Origin: Rhizobium cauense
GTDB taxonomy: Bacteria > Pseudomonadota > Alphaproteobacteria > Rhizobiales > Rhizobiaceae
DNA length: 64,000 bases
Reading direction: 5' to 3'
Assembly (NCBI RefSeq): GCF_019511525.1
Contig: NZ_JAEUAT010000003.1
Location: 186,001 to 250,000, forward strand
This document shows, in pieces, positions 27,831 to 37,533 of the stretch (positions are counted from its first letter, which is position 1; each line of letters starts with the position of its first letter). The position numbers and the translations under genes were made by a program. Below the pieces are notes generated by a model, which worked only from the letters and a program-made list of their open reading frames with translations, ran no database searches and was not told the origin of the DNA.

Positions 27831-27847
27831 CGCGGTAGCTTCGAGAC

Positions 27848-27874
27848 CCCGGGGCTGCGGTTGCAAGCCCCGGG
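27848..27874 (+). terminator. Hairpin after the sugar operon
   Basis: CCCGGGGCT / AGCCCCGGG, a 9-bp stem with a 9-base loop, 17 bases after the stop codon of the fusion gene. The tail TTCATCATCC is only weakly T-rich. It probably ends the ABC transporter operon. Confidence 0.65.
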
Positions 27875-27991
27875 TTCATCATCCGCCTTTCGGCAACGAA
27901 AGCTGGAGGAGGACGCTTTCGGGGCGTATACTAAAACGCTTTAGGTCGTGCCAGCGGCCACCCTGTCTCTTGAAATAGGGGAGCGAAAGCC

Positions 27992-28330
27992 ATGAAACGA
28001 CTGGTGTTGACCACAGCGTCGATGGCGCTCGTGGCATTCGGAGTTATGGCTCAAGAGCCTGTCGTCGGGTTCTGGAAGACACAGGTTGGCACAACGGCCG
28101 CCATTGACGAGTGCGCGCAAGGCTACTGCATCACGATGAAGACGGGCAACAATGCGGGCAAACGTATTGGCTCGTTCCAGGGACGCAACGGCAATTTCAC
28201 GGGAACGATCGTCGAGCCGGAGAGCAAAAAGACGTTCAGAGGTGTTCTAACGGTTAGTGGCGACACGGTACACATGCGCGGCTGCACCATGAAGGTAATC
28301 TGCGTTTCGCTGATCTGGACACGACTTTAG
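27992..28330 (+). CDS. DUF2147-family secreted protein
   Basis: 112 aa with a signal peptide (MKRLVLTTASMALVAFGVMAQ). The mature part has the DUF2147 pattern: VVGFWKTQ, CAQGYCITMKTG, IVEPESKKTFRGVLTVSGDTV and a final CTMKVICVSLIWTR. The last segment has lost the usual Leu-Gly before the last strand and the gene is slightly short. The four cysteines could form two disulphides. Function of the family is unknown; it is periplasmic. GGGGAGCGAAAGCC precedes the ATG. Confidence 0.75.
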   Translation: MKRLVLTTASMALVAFGVMAQEPVVGFWKTQVGTTAAIDECAQGYCITMKTGNNAGKRIGSFQGRNGNFTGTIVEPESKKTFRGVLTVSGDTVHMRGCTMKVICVSLIWTRL

Positions 28331-28356
28331 GCAGTCAGCAGAACCGACGTTGACGT

Positions 28357-28668
28357 CTAGTTTTTGCGTTTCAGCTCTCCAATGACCTGCCGGTACTCTT
28401 CAGCGATAGCGATTGCCGCTTTTGCAACCACCGGATTGACTGATTTGCGATCAATGGCGTGCGAGCAGGCTTCGAATACGCCGCGCAGTTCCCGCTCGAT
28501 CGAGGAAAGCTCCGGATATTGCTCTACCAACGCCTGCGGAAGCAATTTTGCTTTTTCTTTCATTGATTTAGAGCTAATGAAGACAGTGGGGACGGCAGCA
28601 GTAACATCGAGGATGGCTGCTTCGAGCTGTCCAGTGGCGCTGACGATATCGGTAACCAAAGCGGTCAT
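28357..28668 (-). CDS. Hypothetical protein, 103 aa
   Basis: A helical cytoplasmic protein starting MTALVTDIVSATGQLEAA and ending IGELKRKN. GGAGGGAAGA before the ATG at 28668 gives a strong start; the frame extends further upstream without support. The gene is convergent with the DUF2147 gene. I recognise no family. Confidence 0.6.
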   Translation of the reverse strand: MTALVTDIVSATGQLEAAILDVTAAVPTVFISSKSMKEKAKLLPQALVEQYPELSSIERELRGVFEACSHAIDRKSVNPVVAKAAIAIAEEYRQVIGELKRKN

Positions 28669-28884
28669 TCTTCCCTCCAAGCAAAAGGAACCCTGATAAC
28701 CACCATGCATTCTTTGTGCCAAACGGGCGGAAGCCCGGCGCTGAGACGACCAACGTCACCCCGGCAGTAGAAACGGCGAGCTTTTGCCATCGATGACGAA
28801 GTAGTGATCGCACCAGCCGTTTTCACAATCGCGCCGAGAACTAGTTTCCGTCGCAATTGCGGTAGGCGATGTTGGGAGGATGAA

Positions 28885-29076
28885 ATGGAAATGCTTCGGA
28901 AAATCGTGTGCGTCGGCGTGCTCGTAGCAGTCACCGGCGTCGCAACGGCGTGTTCAACCAGCTCAGTTGATCCTCGAACAACGGGTTCGGTCGGTTATGG
29001 CCGTAACAACGCTGACTTTGCATTGCGTCCAGCCTGCGCCGGTGGCTTTGGCAACGACCGGCCCTGCAGTTACTAG
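28885..29076 (+). CDS. Small lipoprotein, 63 aa
   Basis: The signal MEMLRKIVCVGVLVAVTGV ends in lipobox VATAC, so a lipoprotein with a mature part of about 40 residues is predicted. The mature part carries a TTGSVGYG motif and two cysteines near the end (PACAGG, RPCSY). GGGAGGATGAA precedes the ATG at 28885. Small rhizobial lipoproteins of this type are unassigned. Confidence 0.65.
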   Translation: MEMLRKIVCVGVLVAVTGVATACSTSSVDPRTTGSVGYGRNNADFALRPACAGGFGNDRPCSY

Positions 29077-29353
29077 ATTTCTCGTGTGGCGTCTCCGGCA
29101 TCTCCCCTGGAGTACCTAGGGGGCGGTGGCGATTGCACTTCACAAGCAGGCAGGTTTCATTTCGACTGTCAGAAGCCAATGTTGTCTAGCGCACGGCCCA
29201 TTGGCGTAACGGCGCCGTCAACTCTAGCAGGCTGCAGCACTACTCGTTTTGCTTGCATAGCACGCCGTACATCGGGTCCGACTATTGCCTACTCAGCTTA
29301 GTGCATTTGGTACAAGACTTGGATGGGACCCGAATAGCCAAGCCTCTTCAATC

Positions 29354-29593
29354 TCAGGTGGGATCCAAGTCTTTCTCAACGATTGCCCTTTGAAGTTGAG
29401 CAAGCCGCGTACGAAGGTGTTCAATTTCGGCAACGAGACTTGTTGTATGCGAACCGCTCATCCCAAGCGATGTCTCCAATCTTGTAACTATCTCAGCTGT
29501 GATAGATCGCGAGTTTGCATGCGCGGAAGCTTCAATTTCGCGCTTCAAGTTTTCGGGTATGCGCAACCTGAAATGAGGATCGTTTCTACTCAT
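29354..29593 (-). CDS. Arc-family (ribbon-helix-helix) DNA-binding protein
   Basis: 79 aa. Residues 1-45 form the ribbon-helix-helix fold: MSRNDPHFRLRIPENLK is the DNA-contacting strand and helix start, followed by HANSRSITAEIVTRLE. The C-terminal 30 residues (IEHLRTRLAQLQRAIVEK) look like a short coiled coil, probably for tetramerisation. A set of TGACGCAC inverted repeats immediately upstream (29617-29667) is the likely operator. No toxin or partner gene is obvious on either side, so it may control only itself or an unlinked target. Confidence 0.85.
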   Translation of the reverse strand: MSRNDPHFRLRIPENLKREIEASAHANSRSITAEIVTRLETSLGMSGSHTTSLVAEIEHLRTRLAQLQRAIVEKDLDPT

Positions 29594-29616
29594 AGCGGAT
29601 CACGCATTTTTTGCTT

Positions 29617-29667
29617 GTGCGAATGACGCACGGTGTGCTACTCGTACGGATGACGCACCGTGCGTCA
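29617..29667. promoter_or_regulatory. Operator cluster for the Arc-like repressor
   Basis: Three related sites lie upstream of the Arc-like gene. TGACGCAC-C-GTGCGTCA at 29651-29667 is a perfect 17-bp palindrome. TGACGCACGGTGTG at 29624-29637 shares its first eight bases, and GTGCG-AATGA-CGCAC at 29617-29631 overlaps it as a shorter inverted repeat. Spacing between the two TGACGCAC copies is 27 bp. This is the arrangement expected for cooperative binding of RHH dimers over a promoter. Confidence 0.75.
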
Positions 29668-29876
29668 TAATCAATCGATGGAACCGAGGTATCCGCATTT
29701 AAAAGTCGCTGTGAAAGGACATTGGAATTTACACGATAAGACAACACCGGCAGCGCGTACCGCTCACGACTCTTGTCTTATTAAGGCACGTTCGCGTGTC
29801 AGGATAGTCAACGATTACAGCAATGGCAAACAGCGAGGTGACGTTTGTAGTCCTTTTCCCAAATAAAGGGTTTTAC

Positions 29877-30809
29877 ATGGAATTACGCCAACTTTCCTAT
29901 TTCAAGGCAGTAGCCGAGGAACTGCATTTCGGCAGGGCGGCAGCCAAGATGCGGATTGCCCAGCCAGCGCTGAGCAATCATGTCATGTCGCTGGAACGCG
30001 AGCTTGGCTGTGCCCTGTTCATCCGCTCGACCAGGCGGGTCGAACTGACCAGGGCAGGGGAGACGTTCTACGATCGCTGTGTCCGCATCCTCAGCGAGGT
30101 CGAGCTCGGCACCGAGCTGACACGGGCCGCCGGCGGCAGCCGCATCCGCCAGATCAGGATCGGCACCGTCTATCCCGCCACCATCGGCATGCTGCCGACA
30201 TTCCTGTCGAAGATCGCCCGCAAGTTCCCCGATGTCCGCATCCATATCTCGTCGGGCAATACCGGCGACATCATCCGTAATTTGGAGAGTGGCCAGATCA
30301 ATCTCGGCTTCATCCGCCCGGTGGAAAACATCGGCTCGCTGCGCTTCTTTTCGATTGCCCATGAGCGCTACTATCTGGCCGTTGGCCATTCCAATCCGCT
30401 GGCAAAGCGCGATGACATTTCGATCGATGATCTGCGCGACCAGAAGATCATCGCCTTCAACCGGCAGAACCTGTCGTTCACGGAACGGTACTTCAATGAG
30501 AAGTTCGAGGAATACGACCTGACCAAGAACATCGCCTACTCCTGCGATGACACCTGGTCGCTGGTATCACTGGTCTCGGCCGGTCTTGGCATCGGCTTTG
30601 CGCCGGAATGGACGCTTGAGCTGCCGAACCGTGCGTTCGAACTGAAGAAGGTGAGGGGGATCGACTTCCGGATCGGGCTAGGTGTCGCCTGGAACAAGGA
30701 AGATCCAACTGCCTCGCGCGATGACATTGTTGATATCGCGAGGTCATTGGCAAGGCCGGGGCGCGCAGTAGCGGACAAAGCCTCTCCGACCGTCACAGCC
30801 GGCCGGTAG
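29877..30809 (+). CDS. LysR-family transcriptional regulator
   Basis: 310 aa with HTH at residues 1-60 (MELRQLSYFKAVAEELHFG, then QPALSNHVMSLERELG) and a LysR effector domain from about 90. The N-terminus resembles the BenM/CatM group, which sense aromatic-acid intermediates. The ATG at 29877 is favoured by alignment of the HTH; an upstream in-frame start at 29823 would add 18 residues unlike any LysR. There is no divergent metabolic gene beside it, so the target is unclear. Confidence 0.88.
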   Translation: MELRQLSYFKAVAEELHFGRAAAKMRIAQPALSNHVMSLERELGCALFIRSTRRVELTRAGETFYDRCVRILSEVELGTELTRAAGGSRIRQIRIGTVYPATIGMLPTFLSKIARKFPDVRIHISSGNTGDIIRNLESGQINLGFIRPVENIGSLRFFSIAHERYYLAVGHSNPLAKRDDISIDDLRDQKIIAFNRQNLSFTERYFNEKFEEYDLTKNIAYSCDDTWSLVSLVSAGLGIGFAPEWTLELPNRAFELKKVRGIDFRIGLGVAWNKEDPTASRDDIVDIARSLARPGRAVADKASPTVTAGR

Positions 30810-31150
30810 GTCATTTACCTCTGCGATATCGGAACTGTGAATTGGATCGCCCGCGGGCGCTATCTGTTTGGTCCGCTCTGCTCTTTGAACTCATCCGAAA
30901 ATGGTGGGGGCAGACAACCATGGCTACCCGTCAGGGAATGGTACGGATCGAAGGATCTATCCGATGCTTTGCGGATCGAGCGCGGCTTATGGGGATTGCG
31001 CGCTAAGTCCACGGTCTTGATTGGCATTTTCGCTCGACCATCGATAACCGATCATTATCGATGGTTAGCACGCCAACCCACAATTATACGATGTGGCGAA
31101 CCCTAATATTTAGATAGAGTTCGTTTAACAAATCATTTACCACGATTTCA
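30810..31150. other. Intergenic region upstream of the DUF1612 gene
   Basis: No supported gene. The last 80 bases are AT-rich (TAATATTTAGATAGAG) and likely contain the DUF1612 promoter. Confidence 0.4.
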
Positions 31151-32278
31151 ATGTCTTACGATCTAGCGAGATTGCCGATGACCAGCCTGATGGAGCCAGC
31201 GTTTCGGGCGGGCATCGCTTTGGCGCGTCTCGACGAGCGCATCGCCCGCTCGCCGGTCGGGCAGGGCTGGATAGAACGATCCCATTTCGCAGATGCCTGC
31301 GCCTCGCTGTGGATCGACGGCGAGCTCGTGCACCTCGAGGACCTCGTCCTCCACGACGCTACAAAGGATGTCCGCACCCCGACCCATGAATTGACCATCG
31401 CCCGCGACGTTTTGAAAACCCGCCGGCGCATGGCGGCGCAGCCACCCGGTTGGGCGCTCAGCCCCGAAGGCCTCCGCAGCCTCCGTGGGCAGGCACCGCC
31501 TGCAGCGTCGCATGGCGCCGACGGTGCTGTCGCGATCGACGCCGTCGCGCCGGATGTTGGCACGGTCGGAGAAGGGGAGGGGGAGGAGGACGATGATACC
31601 GGCCCGCTTGCGGAAGAATTCGCTGCCATCGATGCGGTGCTGGCCCGATCGGAGGCTGCCATCGAACAAGCAAAGAAGCCCGGCCCGGCTCGGGCCAGGG
31701 AAAAGGATCCGCTGGTTTACGATCTCGACTGGGACGAGGACGAGCGGCTCGAGGAATGGCAGGGCGTGCTGCGACAGACGCAAGACTTGCCGGCGGTGCT
31801 GCAGGCCATCGTCGCCCTCGATGCCTGGAACGAATTGTCGGTGCTGCAGCACGCGCCCTGGCTCGGCCGGCCACTCGCGGCATCGGTCCTCCGCCAGGCC
31901 GGTATCACCACCGCGGCGCATCTCGCTGCCATCAATCTCGGCCTTAAAACCATTCCCGTGGACCGGCGCCGGCATCGCGATCGCGTGACCCGGCTGCTCG
32001 CCGTTGCCCAAGGGCTGATGGCGGCCTCCGAGATCGGTATAAAGGAGCATGACCGGCTGGCGCTCGCGAAAACGATGATGGATCGAAAACTGGAGGGGCG
32101 CCGCGCCTCGTCAAAACTGCCGGAACTGGTCGAGTTAGTTATCGCAAAACCGCTGGTGTCGGCCGGCATGGTCGCTGAGACGCTGAACGTCACGCCGCAG
32201 GCGGCGCGGCGTAGCCTTGGTGAGTTAGGCTTGAGGGAGATGACGGGGAGGGGGAGGTTTCGGGCTTGGGGACTCTAG
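31151..32278 (+). CDS. DUF1612/HTH protein (RHE_PE00001 family)
   Basis: 375 aa. The N-terminal part (residues 1 to about 180) follows the DUF1612 pattern with an [17 protein letters not shown] start and [19 protein letters not shown] shortened here to its [13 protein letters not shown] core. An acidic linker ([12 protein letters not shown], about 138-150) precedes the second half. The C-terminus (about 325-375) holds a winged-helix-like segment, [22 protein letters not shown]. The family is almost confined to rhizobial plasmids and genomic islands; its role is unknown. Confidence 0.8.
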   Translation: MSYDLARLPMTSLMEPAFRAGIALARLDERIARSPVGQGWIERSHFADACASLWIDGELVHLEDLVLHDATKDVRTPTHELTIARDVLKTRRRMAAQPPGWALSPEGLRSLRGQAPPAASHGADGAVAIDAVAPDVGTVGEGEGEEDDDTGPLAEEFAAIDAVLARSEAAIEQAKKPGPARAREKDPLVYDLDWDEDERLEEWQGVLRQTQDLPAVLQAIVALDAWNELSVLQHAPWLGRPLAASVLRQAGITTAAHLAAINLGLKTIPVDRRRHRDRVTRLLAVAQGLMAASEIGIKEHDRLALAKTMMDRKLEGRRASSKLPELVELVIAKPLVSAGMVAETLNVTPQAARRSLGELGLREMTGRGRFRAWGL

Positions 32279-32520
32279 CACTCGTCTATCTTTGATGATG
32301 AAATACGAGCCTCCTATCGCTGATATCCAGGGTCGTAAAGTGGACGCTTATCGTCCAGATGGTCAGTGTGACAGACAGTCAGGCGTCGCAATTGAATAGG
32401 GAGCGGATGGTTCACAACAATCAGATCCGGAATTGTCAGGAGCAGCTTGGTTTTCAAATCTCGCTGTCGCGCCATGAGAAAGATGCTCTTCGTTAATGAA
32501 GAAGTCCAAGTCGGCAGGAT

Positions 32521-35500
32521 TCACATTTTATTGCCATCAGCTTTCGGCTTGTGCTTGGACTTTTTCGGTTTGGCGGTAGCATTGATCATCGCTTCCGGCC
32601 GAGAGACATCCAGCACGATCACCGTGAACATGTCCTTCAAAGTGGCGGGCAAGTCCGCGGTCAGCTGCTTCTCCAACGCGAGTGCCGTCGTGGGCCGCTC
32701 TGTTCCATCCAGCCGAGGCGGCAGAGCGAACTCGGTTCCGAACCAGAAGACGAGGTAGACGCCGTAGCCACTCGCAGCTTCGGTCTGGGCGTAGCCCGCG
32801 AGCTGCTCGACCGGCGCTGTCCAGATCTCTTTATTGTAGTGCCGTTTTGCCTCAATCGGAACCGTTTTGCCCGCATAGGACAATAGGAGAATGTCGACCC
32901 TGGTGTTCTCTCCCATTCTGGCTTCCGGGGCGCTTGCTACGATCCCGTATCGCTCGAATTGTGGTCGCAAGAGTTCCAGCAGGCGGTCGCGGCACTCATT
33001 TTCTATCTGTGGCTTGGTCGCAGCGCCGTTTTCGTCCGCGTTCCAGTATCGCTTCCAAGGTGTCTCGCTTCCTGTGCGAAGTGTCCGTTTGTATCGATCA
33101 AGCTCCTCGCGAACGATCGCGACGAGATCGGCCGGATTGGCGGGCGGGCCGCCCGCCAGAGCTTGCTTCAGCTTGGAAAGAGATGGAGCGACATAGAGTT
33201 TGTCGCGCAGGAGCCGTCCCCGTTCGGCGGCCGCGTGAGCGATGATTGGCGCCCAACTCGGATCGATAATCGTTGGCAGCTCCTTGAAGAATGCACCGGC
33301 CCTTGGGTCAAGGGACACCTGGAGCCGCTGGATTGCTGCCCTGACGATGCGGCTCGGACTGCCGCGCTCGTTCCAGTCGTCCTCGTGTGCCGGATGAGAC
33401 CGTCCGAGCACCCTGATTCGAAGACCGTCCAGCACCACCGGTGCATCGGACAGTGCCTGGAGCCGCTCAACAAGCTCGCCATCCGGGGCAAGCAAGGTCG
33501 CTTCCAGCGCTTCAGCCGTGTCGCTGGCCTCGAATGCCTCCGGCTTCAATGCCAGCCGGACAAAGCTCCAGATCGCGCGCGCCTTTTCGCTAAGTTCGCA
33601 GGCGAGGGCTCTTTCAACAATGGGCTTCAACTCCGAACCGGACATGACGGCGGCTGCGACAGACAAAGCGCGTTCGAGCGGCCGGTCTTCCAGGTCTGGC
33701 CGTACCTGCAGAAGGCCGCTCACGGCCCTTGATGCGAGGTCGGGGGATGCCTGCAGGAAGTGGAGGAAGTCAAGACTCGCACCGCCTGCATCGATCGTGG
33801 CCAGCCAGAACGCGACCAGGGCTTCAGCACCGCGGGCCGGATCGTCGCCGAGCCGCTCCATGGCCCAAGATTCCATCGCTTTGTCATCGGGGCCGCCGTA
33901 ATACCGGTGGCGGAGAGCGATGATCGGGGTAACCAACGGGCATGCATTCAGTTCGCTTGCGCGATCTTGCATGATGATCTGGTGAACGCCGGAGGCGACG
34001 ACATATTCCTTCCTGTAACTGGAGTTCTTGGCTTCCATCTCGCCAAGATCTGCCACAGTGAATCCCGTGTCGACGTGGATGGCGTACTGGACAAAACCCT
34101 CGGCAATCGCCGAGGCGATCTGTGCGTTGGTGTATTTTTCGACTGTCGCCAGCGGCGCCTTTCGGTCTGAGATGGCGGTGTCTCGATAATGGACGGCGGC
34201 CCACCCTAGAATGTCGTGCTCACTCGCATTGGCTGCGGCGATGCCGTTCACCTTGGAGCTCAATTCCTTGACATTGTTTACTCGGGTCGCCTCGACCTCG
34301 GCTTCTTCTGCTTCCTTCCGGAGCCGTTCGTCTTCTTTCCATTTCGCGTTGGGGTCTGACAGCAAGGCCGCAGAGAGCTCCTCCATACCACCCTCGGCGT
34401 CCAGCGCCGCGATGATCCTGTCTTTCCAAACTGGCCAGAGGCTCTCGGTTCGTACGGCCCAAGCGGCGATCTCAAGACGCCGCCGCCGCGTTGCCTCATC
34501 CGGCTCAGACCGAGCGCGCCTGAAAAGGGCCTCGAGAAGGCTCTGCGATGGGGCACGGCGCGCGGTCGGAATGTAATGATTGCTGATGACCCAGGCACCG
34601 TCCCTTGGATCGACCTTGTCCGCAATCGCGTCGAAGAGCTCCAGTTCACGCCGATCGGGATCCTTCTCGATCCAGGCGGCGACCGCACCCGCGAGGTCGT
34701 CGTCAAGTCGGTCCCACTCGTATTCCCGGATAGCGCGGAGCCATCCCCACAAGCGTTCTGCGCTGATATCCAGGGAGGACAGAATTGCCGAGGCGAGCGT
34801 GCGCTGCAGGAAATGGCGCACCTCACTCTTTAAGCCCCTGTCTTTGCCGGGTGGCGCTATGCTCGGCTCGTCGAAATAATTCGCTCGTGGGCGCTTCTTC
34901 AGTTCCGTCAAAAGGGCGAGCAATGCCCCCATGTGATGGGTCTCGCTCTCTTTGGCGGGAAGATTGTTGAGGTCGGTCAAAAGCTGGCGGATCGTGTCTG
35001 GGCCGACGACAGTCGTCGAGAGGTCCGCTAACAAACCAGCCCGCAGCTGGATCTGATCGTAAGAAACGGGGGTCGCTTCGAGGTCGTGACATAGCTGTAG
35101 CCGACGCTCGGACCGATCGGGAGCCAGCTTCACCCAGGCATCACTTGCGCGATCCCGTTGCCAGGTCGGACGGCGGTCGTCGAGTATAATCTCGCGTAGC
35201 TTTGTCTGCATGGCAGGCAGGGGTGTACCGTCGCGAAGCGCTTCAAGGACGGTTATCTGAAGGTGGGAACTCTTGTTGGCATCCAGTATCTCGACGAAGT
35301 CCTGGATGAGATCCTCTCCGGCCAGCCCGCCCAGAACCGTCGATCCGTTGCGTGAAGACAGGAAATATGGATCCTCGCGATCGAGGTTGTGAAGGATGGT
35401 GCGGCGTTCATCAGTGCGGAACACGGCAGCATCGCCGTAGGCGAGCACGGTTGCGGCATCGAGCTCGATGAGTGCAAGAGCACCGCCGTGATCGCCAAGT

Positions 35501-36561
35501 CGGGACAGGTGGGCCGTGAACCATGCGAACAGTCCGCGCATTTCGCTCGCAGCCTTGCCGTCATGACTGGAAATCAAGGCTGTTGCGCGTTGAAGCGGAA
35601 ACCGGTGTCCATCAATCTTTCCGGTAACTCTGCGGGCAAGGTAGCGGCCGCCCAGATATTCGGCGATCGTCTTGTGGAATGGCTCGAAAGCATGCCCCTC
35701 TCCGCGAAACAGAGCCGTGTCGAGCGTAAAACGTGCCACGGCATGATCGAAGGATAGCCCCTGGACGGGGACGTAGTCGTTCACACTGCCGCCCGGCGGG
35801 AGCGAGTTAGCCCGCCAGATCGCTTTTGCTCCCGTTGCGAGTTGGTAGAAGCACATTTCCTCAGCCGATAAAATGATGTCGTCGGCACTAGGACGATCGT
35901 CGATGACCCTTTCGTCATCATGCTCCCAGGCCAGCTGAAGGGTCGCTTGATCGAACAGGTCATATCGGGTCTCCGGCCAACCTCCACTCGACTGCAGCGC
36001 TGAATACAGGAGCCGAACGCTCAATGGACTTTCAAGAAAAGCCGTCGCACCCTTGGCGTTTGCCTCCCGAACGATCTCTGCCGGATCATCTGCCCCAAGC
36101 CCCACGAGGATCTCAATCGCTTCGTCTGTATCGAGAGGCAGGAGGTTGGCAACGGTTATAGGGTGATCTGCGGCTGCACTCCGCATGGCTTTCAGATCGG
36201 CGACATCGCGCCAGTCTTCGGCCCTGCAGGTCAGCCGCCAACGGGAAATCGAGGCCTCGGTGATCGACTTCGCCAGCTGAAGCAGCTTGTTTCTGCCGTC
36301 TTCACCGGATCGGAATTCGTCGAGCGCGTCCAGATATGCCGTTTGGCCGACAATTTTGCTCGTTCCGGCCATTACCTCGCGACAGGTTTCGACCAGCCCG
36401 CCTTCTTGCGCCGCCTCGTATTTCAGTGCCGTCGTCTTGCCGATCCCGGGCTCGCCCAGAAGCACGACGAAGGGCCTGTCCCGGAGTTGGCTCAGGGGCA
36501 GGACCACGGTTTCGCCGTGGAGGGAGACGGATAAACGTCGGTCGATCGGTACATGCGTCAT
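32521..36561 (-). CDS. NACHT/STAND-like NTPase with C-terminal PD-(D/E)XK nuclease domain
   Basis: About 1346 aa. An N-terminal P-loop NTPase carries Walker A GEPGIGKTT (about residues 36-44) and Walker B AYLDALDEF (about 75-83), the NACHT-like form. A long helical region with repeat-like character (about 330-1180) follows and may sense a ligand. The last 130 residues contain a nuclease core: RVDILLLS (Asp1223) and VPIEAKRH (Glu1237, Lys1239), then a Q-containing helix (VEQLAGYAQTE). This is the plan of STAND-type anti-phage sensors that degrade DNA on activation. The ATG at 36561 is preferred over a TTG at 36591. The gene is transcribed on its own; the split TIR-like gene is upstream. Confidence 0.82.
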   Translation of the reverse strand: MTHVPIDRRLSVSLHGETVVLPLSQLRDRPFVVLLGEPGIGKTTALKYEAAQEGGLVETCREVMAGTSKIVGQTAYLDALDEFRSGEDGRNKLLQLAKSITEASISRWRLTCRAEDWRDVADLKAMRSAAADHPITVANLLPLDTDEAIEILVGLGADDPAEIVREANAKGATAFLESPLSVRLLYSALQSSGGWPETRYDLFDQATLQLAWEHDDERVIDDRPSADDIILSAEEMCFYQLATGAKAIWRANSLPPGGSVNDYVPVQGLSFDHAVARFTLDTALFRGEGHAFEPFHKTIAEYLGGRYLARRVTGKIDGHRFPLQRATALISSHDGKAASEMRGLFAWFTAHLSRLGDHGGALALIELDAATVLAYGDAAVFRTDERRTILHNLDREDPYFLSSRNGSTVLGGLAGEDLIQDFVEILDANKSSHLQITVLEALRDGTPLPAMQTKLREIILDDRRPTWQRDRASDAWVKLAPDRSERRLQLCHDLEATPVSYDQIQLRAGLLADLSTTVVGPDTIRQLLTDLNNLPAKESETHHMGALLALLTELKKRPRANYFDEPSIAPPGKDRGLKSEVRHFLQRTLASAILSSLDISAERLWGWLRAIREYEWDRLDDDLAGAVAAWIEKDPDRRELELFDAIADKVDPRDGAWVISNHYIPTARRAPSQSLLEALFRRARSEPDEATRRRRLEIAAWAVRTESLWPVWKDRIIAALDAEGGMEELSAALLSDPNAKWKEDERLRKEAEEAEVEATRVNNVKELSSKVNGIAAANASEHDILGWAAVHYRDTAISDRKAPLATVEKYTNAQIASAIAEGFVQYAIHVDTGFTVADLGEMEAKNSSYRKEYVVASGVHQIIMQDRASELNACPLVTPIIALRHRYYGGPDDKAMESWAMERLGDDPARGAEALVAFWLATIDAGGASLDFLHFLQASPDLASRAVSGLLQVRPDLEDRPLERALSVAAAVMSGSELKPIVERALACELSEKARAIWSFVRLALKPEAFEASDTAEALEATLLAPDGELVERLQALSDAPVVLDGLRIRVLGRSHPAHEDDWNERGSPSRIVRAAIQRLQVSLDPRAGAFFKELPTIIDPSWAPIIAHAAAERGRLLRDKLYVAPSLSKLKQALAGGPPANPADLVAIVREELDRYKRTLRTGSETPWKRYWNADENGAATKPQIENECRDRLLELLRPQFERYGIVASAPEARMGENTRVDILLLSYAGKTVPIEAKRHYNKEIWTAPVEQLAGYAQTEAASGYGVYLVFWFGTEFALPPRLDGTERPTTALALEKQLTADLPATLKDMFTVIVLDVSRPEAMINATAKPKKSKHKPKADGNKM

Positions 36562-37368
36562 GTTGCAGAAACTAGCGTTTGTTCGACGCAACGGACAACG
36601 TGCCGTCGGTCACATCAACAGGTTATATTTACCGTTACTGATGAAGCTATGTCCTCCAAAGATACCGGGCATTTTGGAGTGCCAGATTTCTAACTTGATC
36701 TCTGCAATGCATGTAGCTAGCGTCAGCGTCAAGCTCTACCGCTGATCGCCTCTGGTGCGGCAAGCATTGTCCTGCGCTCTTCGCCGATCAGACCGTCGGC
36801 AAAGAGCGGTGATCCATCGGAAAAGCCAGCTGCAAGCCATACGGCATCAAGCATCTGTTGTAGACTTTCGATCGATATTGCTGCCGTTGACGCCAGGTCG
36901 ATCGTGCCGAGATGCACGTAAGGCGCGAGCAATCGCTTGGCCTTATGTCGACCGACCAAACGCACGTCGTCCAATCCCTCAAGGCCAGCATGGATGACCA
37001 ACGGGCCTCCAGACCCGATTTTAGAGGCTATCTCCCCCATTCGCTCGGCCATCTCGACAATTCGCGCTTCGAGTGGTTCGATATCGACCAAAATGTCTCT
37101 GTCGTCATCGATGCGGGCCCCGACCATAATTGCAGCATCAATCGCACCAGAACGCAAAACGCGAAAATACCATCGCGACTCCGGATTAGGCCGGCCTTGA
37201 ATGACGCGCGGCGGATCGAATTCAGACCACTCCGTCGTGTTGGTCTCCGCGACGCTCTCTCGGTAAGCAGTCGGAATAAATCTGGGGCGGATTGAATTGA
37301 TGCGACTGGGAACTACCGATCCCACAGTCGCAGCCTCTGCGGTAACGAGCTTCATAACCAAGCGTGGG

Positions 37369-37377
37369 CCTGGGATG
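37369..37377. repeat. Left target-site duplication
   Basis: CCTGGGATG, identical to 40174-40182, directly abuts the left end of the IS256-family element. Duplications of 8-9 bp are the norm for this family. Confidence 0.9.
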
Positions 37378-37533
37378 GTCGTGTCCCGCCGAGTGGTGTA
37401 GGTCGGCGGTAGCGAAGCCGCTCGTGAGCGCGTTCTCAATCGCGCCGTAGCGAGCGAGCGGCGAAGCGGCGGTCATCGAAGTTCTCCGGTAAAGTCGGGT
37501 TGCTCACACCAACCTGATTGGAAGGAACCACCG

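Noticed and set aside
36729..37439. A separate 236-aa gene with its own start at 37439
   Set aside because: Its first residues are encoded by IS DNA; the coding sequence joins in frame to the TIR-like 5' half at 40174 across the target duplication.
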